DNA from: CAZPEV01 sp964585635
GTDB taxonomy: Bacteria; Zixibacteria; MSB-5A5; GN15; JAAZOE01
Length of the DNA: 14,130 nucleotides
Reading direction: 5' to 3'
NCBI GenBank assembly: GCA_964585635.1
Contig: CAZPEV010000080.1
Coordinates: 1-14,130, forward strand
The position numbers and the translations under genes were made by a program. Below the pieces are notes generated by a model. The model did not search any database, was not told where the DNA came from, and was given only the letters and a program-made list of their open reading frames with translations. This document shows, one piece after another, positions 7,096 through 14,130 of the stretch; position 1 is the first letter of the stretch; the number at the start of each line of letters is the position of its first letter.

Positions 7096-8978
7096 TCAGC
7101 GGATTTTGGATAGGTACGCTTGGAGACCATCGGCGATGGCGCGGGCCACCCGATTTTGAAATCGCTCGGTCCTCAATTGCGCTTCCTGCTCGGGAATCAT
7201 CATAAAGCTGCACTCGACCAGGATCGCCGGATATCGGGTTGGGCGATCGACTGCCAGATTGGCAAAATACAATCCGAAGTCCGCGAGGCCCAAACTGCCT
7301 GCCAGCGAGCGCTGTATCTCGCGGGCCAACGGTTCCGAGTGAGGATGATAATAGTATGTTGAAACGCCGTTATTGACAAAGGGATTGACGCCATCGGGCA
7401 GGGCATTGTTATGAATTGAAATGAAAAGGTCGGCCCTTTCCGCAACCGCAATCTTCGGGCGGTCATAAAGCGGTAGGGCGGAACTGTCGGATCGGGTCAG
7501 GATCACCCTGGCCCCATCCCGTTCCAGCACTTTCTTTAATTGGAAAGCAATCGACAGATTGGCTTCTTTTTCGGTGAGGCCGGTCGGTCCGACCGCGCCG
7601 GCATCGGGAGAATGGCCCGGATCGACGACGATCCGCAGACCGGACAATCCGGCGGGACAATGCGGCGGTCGTATGAGGTCGAGGTGAAGCACATTCCCGA
7701 CATAGTAGGCATCATATCCCCAGACCGGGAGGTCCGTTAAGAAGATCTTCAATAAATAAAGACCTGACTCGGGTTGCGACCAAACCATCTGATCGATTAG
7801 ACTGTCACGCATATCGTACCGAATCCAATCCGTTTCAGAATCGGCGCCGTACAGGTGAAGCGTCAATGACTTGGCGGCGGGATCCTCATCTATGCGGAAT
7901 GGTAACTTGGCCCCGACCGATACCCTGACCGTGGTTTTGCCTGTATCTGCAATCGTTTGAATGAATTTAACGTACGAATGCGGAAGGGCTGTTCCAAGAG
8001 GCATAAACATTACCGCCGTGTCCGGCACCCAGCCGAAATGATTGTCCGACAGTCGCAGCTTCAACCATCTTCCCCACCGGCCCGACATCTCGGCGCGAAT
8101 GCCGGCTGGTTGCTGAAGAAGCAAGAAACTCTTTTGTGGTCCGGTACGCACATTGGTGAAACTGTCTTTGAATTCGACCACGTTCGGAATGGTGCTGTCT
8201 AATATGCGAATGGGAAACGGCCCGATTATCTTGGCCGAGGAACCGGCCTGCGACAGGCGTCGCAGCCGCACTGCCGATGATTCGCTGGCGGCGTCTTCTC
8301 CTGGAAGGCGGTCAATGGCGCTGTCCGAAGGAAGAATAATATGGAAGGAAAGGCTGATCGACTTAGACACTGCCGCGGGTAATCGGTATGTTCCGCGATA
8401 ACGGCCCCGGATGGTATCCCTGGATATCATTCGCGGCGGCTCCTGCTTCCGGAATATAGTTCCACCGCCATAAAAGGGCTGCGGTGGAGTCTCCAGAATC
8501 GGAATCGTATCGCCCATTGGTTCGATGATGCAATAGGTGCGGCAGAACGGCGTCGCGGTAACGGCCAAATCAAGGATGTCGCCGGCTTGCATCCACATCG
8601 AATCGATCGGCCATGGCGACTCCGGAATAATGAAAAGGCTATCCAAGAGATCATTTATCGGCGGGAAATTGACCGCTATAGTCAGACTATCATGGATTCC
8701 TTTCCTGTCTGCCCCAAGCTGAAATGCGAACCGACCGGGTCTGACGGGCAAGAAAGCCAGCCAGCCGCCTTCCTTATGAACGGGAATTGCCGTACCATTG
8801 ATGGCCAGGCGGGAGCCGGGCTGCACGGAGCCAAAGACAAAGGTGGATTCCACCGTCGGAAGGTCTTGCCCCTCGGTCGGATATATAACCCTCAGATCAA
8901 GCGGCCGGGNNNNNNNNNNCAAAGACCCGTCGCCAGAAAAAGGCACATCAGGCACCATCTACGACAGCGAAACGCCAT
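7096..8978 (-). CDS. N-acetylmuramoyl-L-alanine amidase, Amidase_3 type, with SH3-like domain (broken by N gap)
   Basis: This zinc amidase would cut the MurNAc-L-Ala bond of peptidoglycan in the envelope. The C-terminal Amidase_3 domain (about 7647-7099) keeps the zinc ligands His in VVDPGH, Glu in LTEKEANL and His in FISIHNN, and the catalytic Glu in ILVECSF. Upstream are a bacterial SH3-like segment (about 8175-8010, with NVRTGPQ and FGWVPD) and a beta-rich N-terminal region of unknown fold. The best start is ATG 8978, inside the end of the epimerase gene, with GGGAG 8 nt upstream. It encodes Arg residues at 4, 6 and 7 followed by the hydrophobic run LMCLFLATGL, a signal peptide. That frame does not join the downstream frame across the 10 Ns, so the true gap length must differ from 10. 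A naive start at 8958 gives a soluble N-terminus that makes no sense for an exported amidase. Confidence 0.9.
8910..8919. other. Assembly gap (10 Ns) in the amidase signal-peptide/N-terminal region
   Basis: Ten Ns replace unknown sequence. The frame before the gap that encodes a signal peptide and the frame after it differ by one base. Hence the missing length should be 2 modulo 3 (for example 8, 11 or longer), and 10 is a placeholder. Confidence 0.95.
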
Positions 8979-9957
8979 GTCCGCTTCTCCCTGAAACATG
9001 CAAAGATCCATTTTGATACATCAGCCCCGAGAAGGGATCATTCTCGATCAGAAGCCGGCCGTCCAGATCAAGCCAGTCGGCCAGCGACGATAATTGATAG
9101 GCCGCGGCCACCCCGACTGACGACTCTATCATGCATCCGAGCATGATTTTCAGCCCCAACCGGCGAGCTATTGTCATCGCCTCCACCGCCGTTTCCAGCC
9201 GTCCCGATTTCTGTAGTTTGACATTGACGCCATCAACATAGCCGGCGGCGCGTTCAACATCTACAGCAGTCTCTATCGATTCATCCATGACCAGAGGAAC
9301 GGTTGTTTGTGCTCTCATCCTAAGCCAATCGTCAACGGCATCCGAAGGAAACGGCTGCTCCAGGAGCTGCACCTGTTCTGCCGGCAGGAGCGCCATGATC
9401 CGCGTTGCTTCGGCAAAGGTCCAGCTTCCGTTGGCGTCGATGCGAAAGGAAATATCGGGAAATCGCCGCATGGCGGCCCCCACCATGCGGGCCAGGCCCA
9501 GATCAGCGTCCATTTTGACCTTGATAGCAGCAAACCCCTGGTTGATCCATTCCTGAATAGCCCCGATGTCTCCCACCGACGCCGTAACGGAAGTCTTGAG
9601 AGTGGGCGGCGACGGGATATCAAAACCGGCAGACAAAGGACGGCTTGCCATACGCGCTTGAAAATCATCGTAGGCCATCGACAGAGCGCACATGGCCGGG
9701 CGGCAGATCATTCCGTCGGCATGATCTAGATATGCGGGCATGGCCTCCAGGCTCAGCCTTCCGATCTCGTCAGCCGCTCCGGTCAGATCCCCCTCAATCT
9801 GACCCGCCGTTGCTCCATAGTGTACCGAGCCGGCGGCCTCGCCCAGTGCGTATCCTTCCAGAACAACGATATAATTCCGTTTCACCGAAGCGCGTCCACC
9901 GGCAGTGACAAAATCGCGCTTGAGCCTCAGATCGATCGGCCGGATTTCACATATCAT
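8959..9957 (-). CDS. Dipeptide epimerase (L-Ala-D/L-Glu epimerase family)
   Basis: This is an enolase-superfamily enzyme expected to convert L-Ala-D-Glu from murein peptides into L-Ala-L-Glu, which ordinary peptidases can digest. The 332-residue protein has the capping N-terminal domain and a C-terminal barrel with all expected residues: the KxK pair K146/K148 (AIKVKMD), metal ligands D174 (RIDANG), E200 (LLEQPF) and D225 (VMDES), and the opposite-face K247 (VNVKLQKSG). The DLDG segment (297-300) matches the region that holds the dipeptide amino group in this family. The ATG at 9957 overlaps the stop of the NlpC/P60 gene in an ATGA junction, which implies translational coupling; the open frame continues upstream only as a shadow of that gene. 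Substrate specificity beyond Ala-Glu (other L-Ala-X dipeptides) cannot be excluded. Confidence 0.92.
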   Translation of the reverse strand: MICEIRPIDLRLKRDFVTAGGRASVKRNYIVVLEGYALGEAAGSVHYGATAGQIEGDLTGAADEIGRLSLEAMPAYLDHADGMICRPAMCALSMAYDDFQARMASRPLSAGFDIPSPPTLKTSVTASVGDIGAIQEWINQGFAAIKVKMDADLGLARMVGAAMRRFPDISFRIDANGSWTFAEATRIMALLPAEQVQLLEQPFPSDAVDDWLRMRAQTTVPLVMDESIETAVDVERAAGYVDGVNVKLQKSGRLETAVEAMTIARRLGLKIMLGCMIESSVGVAAAYQLSSLADWLDLDGRLLIENDPFSGLMYQNGSLHVSGRSGHGVSLS

Positions 9958-10820
9958 AGTGACAACCGACGGACGGTTTGCAGATCCCTGTCCAAATCCT
10001 CGCGATAATTGGGTGATGACTTGTCCAGGGAATCGATCATCACCATGCCGCGCGAGGCCGAAGCGTGGATATATCCTTTGCCGCCGCACGATATCGCCAC
10101 ATGTCCGGGAAAAAAGAGGAGGTCGCCCGGTTGCAGCGAGGCCCGGTCGACCGCAAATCCCTCCATGATTTGGTCTTTCGTATCGCGCGGTAGGGCGATG
10201 CCGTGGAAACGGAAAACCGTCTGCACCAGACCGCTGCAATCGAAGCCGGCGGGAGTGATCCCCCCCCAGAGATAGGGAGCGCCAAGGAAACGCTGGGCGG
10301 TTCCCACGATCTGGCGGCCAGTCGCCCCCTTGGTGCGCTTCTCTTGCGGCGCCGCCAGGCCGGCGGCGCTGACCGGGCCCTGCAGGCCGTTGGGCAACTC
10401 CCAGCGCAGTGCCTGTTGGCCCCCCATGATTGCCAATTCGGTGCCGAAATGAAGGCGAAAGGGGTAGACAAAGGCCGTGGCGGATGCCTTCACCAGGATG
10501 GCCTCCGCTCTTACCCTGTGCTTTGCCCGAGCGACATATTTCCTCCACGGGCCGAAGGCCACCTGATCGACGTGCCCGATTCGACACCATCCGCTATATC
10601 GATCCAGCAAGGCAATTTCGGCAAAATCCTTTCGCACCTCCCGGATTTCGACCGGCGTGCCAAACAGCGCCTGATTGACCCGCTCCGATTTTCCGTCCGG
10701 CAACGCCCTCAGGTCGGTCACGGGAACTTTTACCACACCATGCAGCATGGCGGTATGTATATCGTCACCCGGGCCGGTTCGCAAGACAAAAACGTGGGGA
10801 TCAACAAGATGGGAGTGCAT
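9954..10820 (-). CDS. NlpC/P60 peptidase, YkfC-like gamma-D-glutamyl-L-diamino acid endopeptidase
   Basis: This cysteine peptidase is likely to cut between D-Glu and the diamino acid of free murein peptides. It has two SH3-like segments (about 30-90 and 95-150) and a C-terminal NlpC/P60 domain. The predicted triad is C195 (GFDCSGLV), H240 (FPGHVAIS) and H252 (YIHASA). No signal peptide is seen, so it is probably cytoplasmic like Bacillus YkfC, which also sits next to an L-Ala-D/L-Glu epimerase gene. The longest form starts at ATG 10820, only 12 nt after the upstream terminator and with a poor ribosome site. ATG 10748 (residue 25) lies immediately downstream of a promoter-like sequence and just before the first SH3 segment, so it may be the real, possibly leaderless, start. 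The 3' end overlaps the epimerase start by 4 nt. Confidence 0.9.
   Translation of the reverse strand: MHSHLVDPHVFVLRTGPGDDIHTAMLHGVVKVPVTDLRALPDGKSERVNQALFGTPVEIREVRKDFAEIALLDRYSGWCRIGHVDQVAFGPWRKYVARAKHRVRAEAILVKASATAFVYPFRLHFGTELAIMGGQQALRWELPNGLQGPVSAAGLAAPQEKRTKGATGRQIVGTAQRFLGAPYLWGGITPAGFDCSGLVQTVFRFHGIALPRDTKDQIMEGFAVDRASLQPGDLLFFPGHVAISCGGKGYIHASASRGMVMIDSLDKSSPNYREDLDRDLQTVRRLSL
10756..10784 (-). promoter_or_regulatory. Candidate promoter of the NlpC/P60-epimerase-amidase operon
   Basis: On the minus strand TTGCGA (10784-10779), a 17-nt spacer and TATACA (10761-10756). Both boxes match consensus at four of six positions. It lies downstream of the preceding terminator and predicts a start near 10749, adjacent to ATG 10748. 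If real, the first 24 codons of the longest NlpC/P60 reading frame are not translated. Confidence 0.4.
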
Positions 10821-10832
10821 CCATCTTCAAAG

Positions 10833-10859
10833 AAAAAAGGCGCCACACAGGGCGCCTTT
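10833..10859 (-). terminator. Intrinsic terminator after the aminotransferase gene
   Basis: On the minus strand AAAGGCGCC - CTGTGT - GGCGCCTTT forms a 9-bp stem that runs into a six-T tract. It begins 24 nt after the aminotransferase stop codon. On the plus strand the hairpin is followed by only three Ts, so it acts mainly on the minus strand. It separates the transketolase-aminotransferase unit from the murein-peptide cluster. Confidence 0.85.
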
Positions 10860-10882
10860 CATCCTGACCGTGGAGTTAATCC

Positions 10883-12070
10883 CTACTTCTGTACCGGCTC
10901 CTTGATCAGCGCCGGCATGGCCTCTTTTATACGCTTGAGGGCGGTCTTGATATTTTCGATCGAATTGGCGTAGGAAAACCGCAGATATCCCTGGCCGCAG
11001 GCACCGAACGCCGGCCCGGCCAGCCCAGCCACACCCAACTCGGTCAAGAAATGCTCGGCCAGTTCACGGGAATCCCAACCGGTCTTCTTGATATTCGGCC
11101 AGACATAGAAGGCCCCATGCGGCATCTGGCAGGAGAATCCCTCGATCTGGTTGAGACCATCGACAAAGAAATCCCGGCGGCGCCTGAATTCCTCGACCAT
11201 CTTGGCCGGGGCATCCTGAGATCCCAGCAGAGCCTCGACTGTGGCTTGCTGGATAAACGAGGTGGCGCAGGAGGTGATGTTGGTTTGCAGCCTGGCAACG
11301 GCCGGAGCCAGTACCTTGGGCAAGAGGCCCCAACCGAGGCGCCAGCCGCACATGGCATAGACTTTTGACAGGCCGTCCAGTATGATAACCCGTTCCTGCT
11401 TCGAATCCAGTTGCGAGATCGAATCATACTGGATGTCATAGATTATCCGCGAATAGATTTCGTCCGCCATTATCGGGAAATCGTACTCACAGGCCAACCG
11501 GTAAATCTCCTCCAAGTCTGTTCGGGTAAGCACGGATCCGGTTGGATTCTGCGGAGAATTGATGATGAGCAGCTTGGTCTTGGGGGTCACCAGGCGTCGG
11601 AGTTCCTTGACATCCATCCGGAATTGATTTTCCTCGCGTAGAGGAATCGGCACCGGCGTGGCCCCGGTGAAATCGATCACCGATTTATAGATCGGATACC
11701 CCGGATCGGGATAAATGATCTCTTCTCCCGGCTCGGCCAGTATCATGATGACCGAAAACATGACCAGCTTGCTCCCAGGTGTAACCACGACCTGATCGGG
11801 ATGGTACTTGACGCCTCGCAGGCGGTAATAATACTCGGAGATGGCCTCTCGGACCTCCGGGATGCCGGCCGGCATCGTATAATGGGTCATCCCCTTGTTG
11901 ATGGCATTGATCGCCTCGTCGCGGATATTGCGCGGGGTGTCAAAGTCCGGCTCTCCGATCTGGAGGTGGATGACCTTGATTCCTTTTTCCCGTTCCAGTT
12001 TTTGCGCCCGGGCCAGCGTTTCAAACGCCGATTCCGTTCCCAGGCGCGACATTCTCGACGCAAATCTCAT
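10883..12070 (-). CDS. Pyridoxal-phosphate-dependent aminotransferase, class I (aspartate aminotransferase-like)
   Basis: This cytoplasmic fold-type I PLP enzyme moves an amino group between an amino acid and a 2-oxo acid. The 395-residue protein shows the class I landmarks: GEPDFDTP near the N-terminus, the NSPQNPTG loop, ADEIYS with the PLP-contacting Asp, the Schiff-base lysine in GLSKVYAMCGWRLGW, and LRFSYA, whose Arg should bind the substrate carboxylate. The family usually has SKTYAM or SKAFAM, so Val after the lysine is a small variation. ATG 12070 is preferred because AAGGTG lies 7 nt upstream; a GTG at 12076 is the alternative. It begins 22 nt after the transketolase stop, so the two are co-transcribed, and ends at a strong terminator. 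Aspartate, aromatic acids or another donor are all possible; sequence alone does not settle it. Confidence 0.93.
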   Translation of the reverse strand: MRFASRMSRLGTESAFETLARAQKLEREKGIKVIHLQIGEPDFDTPRNIRDEAINAINKGMTHYTMPAGIPEVREAISEYYYRLRGVKYHPDQVVVTPGSKLVMFSVIMILAEPGEEIIYPDPGYPIYKSVIDFTGATPVPIPLREENQFRMDVKELRRLVTPKTKLLIINSPQNPTGSVLTRTDLEEIYRLACEYDFPIMADEIYSRIIYDIQYDSISQLDSKQERVIILDGLSKVYAMCGWRLGWGLLPKVLAPAVARLQTNITSCATSFIQQATVEALLGSQDAPAKMVEEFRRRRDFFVDGLNQIEGFSCQMPHGAFYVWPNIKKTGWDSRELAEHFLTELGVAGLAGPAFGACGQGYLRFSYANSIENIKTALKRIKEAMPALIKEPVQK

Positions 12071-12092
12071 ATCCACACACCTTGCTAGTTGG

Positions 12093-14105
12093 TTATCTGG
12101 TATCCATCAATTTCTTCGCCCGGGCGGCAATATGCTCCGCCGATAATCCGAATTCCTTAATCAACTGCCAGGGCTTGCCCGACTCCCCGAATCGGTCATC
12201 GACACCCAGCATATCAAAAGGTATGCTGCGATTGACCGTCAATCCGTGGGAAAGCACCGTAGAGGCAATCCAGTTTCCCATGCCGCCGACCTGATGTTCT
12301 TCACAAGTCAGAATAGCTCCGGTTTCCTGCGCGGCGCGGATAATTGCCGTCCGATCGAGCGGCTTTATTGTATGCAGATTGATCACCCGCGTTTCATAGC
12401 CATATTCCATCTTGAGAATCCAGGCCGCTCGCAAGGCTTCGGCCGTCTCCGGTCCGCAGGCGATGAGCGTCAGATCCTCATGCTCATTGATATAATCATC
12501 GCCGAGGGAGATATCAAAAGCGTCGAGGAATCGCTCCTTTTCGCCGCGGAAACGATAGATATTCCCTCGTCCGAAAACGAAGGGTGTCTCCTCATGGCTG
12601 ATGATCGGAGTCGCCTCGCGCGCAAAGCGGATATATTTCGGCCCGACGACGTCAAAGAGCATCGCTCGGACCGCCTTTCTGGCCTCAATCGAGTCCGCCG
12701 GTACGGCCACATGCATGTTGGGGAGACCGCACATTTGAAAGAGCGCCTCCAGCTCCTGGTGCGTCGCACCGTCTGGACCGACCGATATGCCGCCATGGGC
12801 ACCGACGATCAGGACGTTAAAATTCCCATAGCAGACCGAGACCCGCAATTGATCCAGGTTGCGGGCGGAGGCAAAGACGCCGTAGGTGCCGAAAACCGGG
12901 ATCTTCCCTTCTTTGGCCAGGCCGGCGGCGACCGTGGTTCCCCCCTGCTCGGCTACGCCGACCGAAAACCAGCGCGCCTTGCGCTCCGGATGTTTTTTGT
13001 AGAAATCTGAGATGGTAATGGAATCGGAAATATCGGCGCCGATGCATACCACTCGCTCATCGTCTCCCCACTCATCAAGTGCCCGCCCCAGGCCCTTACG
13101 GTTCGGATCCATCTCGGCCTTCATGACGGCGCCCGAGTTCCACCAATAGTCGCGGGAGAATTTCGGCATTTTGTCGGCCAGCTTCTTTTCGATCTTCTTC
13201 TGATAATCGGCGGCTAGTCCGAAATATTTCTCCAGGTCAAAGGCGTCCGACAGGCCCAATTCGGCCAGGGCTTTGGTCAGTTCCTCGCGATTCGGTGGCT
13301 TGCCGTGCCAGCCGACGACGTTCTCCATAAAACTGACGCCTCTTCCCTTGATCGTCTTGGCAATGATACAGAACGGTTTCCCAGTCGCATTGGTCCGCGC
13401 TTTTTCCAGCGCGGCAACAATCTCCGCCATATTGTGGCCGTCGATCTCCAGGACGTCCCAGCCGAAGGCACGGTATTTATCAGCCAGTGGCTCCAACGCC
13501 ATGATATCTTCCGTCTTGCCATCGATCTGCAGGTGATTGCGGTCAAGGATGAGGACGAGGTTGTTCAGCTTATAATTGGCGGCGCACATGGCCGCCTCCC
13601 ACATGGAACCCTCCTGGTGCTCGCCATCGGAAGATATGATAAAGACCCGATGATCCTTATGGTTCAACCTGGCGGCCAGCGCTACGCCGACCCCGACGGA
13701 GAATCCCTGACCCAAGGAGCCTGAGGTAATCTCAACCCCTGGCAGGTAGCGCCAGTGAGGATGCCCCTGATACGGCGCCCAGAGGGCCCGCAGCTTGACA
13801 ACCTCTTCCTCCGGATAATACCCCGTGACCGCCAGCGAGACGTACAAGGCCGGGGCCTTATGGCCTGCCGACCAGATGATTCGGTCGCGATCTTCCCAGA
13901 ACGGATTGCGGGGATCATGCCGCGCCACCCGAAAATATAGTGCCGCCAGAATGTCCATCATTGACAGCGTGCCGCCGGAATGGCCCGACTCGGCGCAGCA
14001 GAGCGACACCAGATTCAGCCCCCGCATGTAATTGGCGCGCTCCTTGAGTTGCTCGATCGTCAGGTTGGCTCCGATGGCCACGGTCTCGGAATTGACAACT
14101 TTCAT
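12093..14105 (-). CDS. tkt: Transketolase (single chain, related to split-type enzymes)
   Basis: This thiamine diphosphate enzyme transfers two-carbon ketol units between sugar phosphates in the pentose phosphate pathway. The 670-residue chain contains both halves. The N half has SGHSGGTLS (H42), AGHKAP (H81), the ThDP/Mg motif from SSDGEHQEGSMWEA (158-171) to N190, and GWHGKPP (H268). The C half has VAEQ with catalytic Glu 386, GPDGATHQ (H449) and a C-terminal domain. The sequence style resembles the two-subunit transketolases of archaea and some bacteria, here joined through a Lys-rich linker at about 300-335. After the catalytic Glu the usual Asn-Met is replaced by Gly-Gly (AEQGGTTVAAG). 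AGGAGG lies 4 nt before the ATG (14110-14115), an excellent ribosome site. No promoter is visible in the 25 nt left in the window. Confidence 0.95.
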   Translation of the reverse strand: MKVVNSETVAIGANLTIEQLKERANYMRGLNLVSLCCAESGHSGGTLSMMDILAALYFRVARHDPRNPFWEDRDRIIWSAGHKAPALYVSLAVTGYYPEEEVVKLRALWAPYQGHPHWRYLPGVEITSGSLGQGFSVGVGVALAARLNHKDHRVFIISSDGEHQEGSMWEAAMCAANYKLNNLVLILDRNHLQIDGKTEDIMALEPLADKYRAFGWDVLEIDGHNMAEIVAALEKARTNATGKPFCIIAKTIKGRGVSFMENVVGWHGKPPNREELTKALAELGLSDAFDLEKYFGLAADYQKKIEKKLADKMPKFSRDYWWNSGAVMKAEMDPNRKGLGRALDEWGDDERVVCIGADISDSITISDFYKKHPERKARWFSVGVAEQGGTTVAAGLAKEGKIPVFGTYGVFASARNLDQLRVSVCYGNFNVLIVGAHGGISVGPDGATHQELEALFQMCGLPNMHVAVPADSIEARKAVRAMLFDVVGPKYIRFAREATPIISHEETPFVFGRGNIYRFRGEKERFLDAFDISLGDDYINEHEDLTLIACGPETAEALRAAWILKMEYGYETRVINLHTIKPLDRTAIIRAAQETGAILTCEEHQVGGMGNWIASTVLSHGLTVNRSIPFDMLGVDDRFGESGKPWQLIKEFGLSAEHIAARAKKLMDTR

Positions 14106-14130
14106 CGATCCTCCTGAACGTGAAGTACGT

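Noticed and set aside
9958..10590. Upstream open extension of the epimerase reading frame (to 10590)
   Set aside because: It overlaps the NlpC/P60 gene in another frame, is rich in Arg/Gly with no domain, and the family N-terminus begins at ATG 9957 in an ATGA junction.
12246..13010. Plus-strand 254-codon ORF
   Set aside because: It lies wholly within the transketolase C half on the opposite strand and has no recognisable domain; long antisense frames are expected at this GC content.
1..14130. CRISPR arrays, insertion sequences, toxin-antitoxin or defence genes
   Set aside because: No regularly spaced direct repeats, terminal inverted repeats, transposase or defence-type domains were seen on either strand.

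Overview
The window is a bacterial chromosome segment of moderately high GC, and almost every gene lies on the minus strand. The only plus-strand gene is a tRNA-Arg(CCG). It looks like a scaffold from a draft or metagenome assembly, because a run of 10 Ns (8910-8919) interrupts a gene. Three signals point tentatively to the FCB superphylum or a related candidate phylum such as Zixibacteria: a dockerin-like repeat, an IF2 with a long Lys/Arg/Glu-rich N-terminal region, and a NusA ending in helix-hairpin-helix plus acidic tail. This placement is inference and no marker here fixes it.

Reading in the direction of transcription (right to left): (1) 14105-10883 holds a one-chain transketolase and a class I PLP aminotransferase, 22 nt apart, closed by a strong intrinsic terminator (10833-10859). 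(2) 10820-7096 is a tightly packed cell-wall-peptide cluster: an NlpC/P60 peptidase of the YkfC type, a dipeptide epimerase of the enolase superfamily (ATGA overlap), and an N-acetylmuramoyl-L-alanine amidase. The amidase start lies inside the epimerase gene and its signal-peptide region is cut by the N gap. Together they could release murein stem peptides, cleave off L-Ala-D-Glu and epimerise it to L-Ala-L-Glu. (3) A DMT-family (EamA) permease follows (6956-6081) with its own good promoter. (4) 6080-5522 is largely non-coding. It holds an orphan dockerin-like repeat, tRNA-Arg on the plus strand, and back-to-back promoters for the tRNA and proS. (5) proS (prolyl-tRNA synthetase) ends at a hairpin-T-tract terminator that overlaps the probable promoter/leader of the next operon. 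(6) rimP-nusA-infB is the conserved ribosome-maturation / transcription-elongation / translation-initiation operon; infB runs off the left edge.

Most of the window is housekeeping, and I see no clearly undescribed multi-gene system. The points most worth a second look are the mis-framed 5' end of the amidase at the assembly gap, the muropeptide-processing cluster, the dockerin relic beside the tRNA, the structured leader upstream of rimP, and the possible leaderless start of the NlpC/P60 gene.
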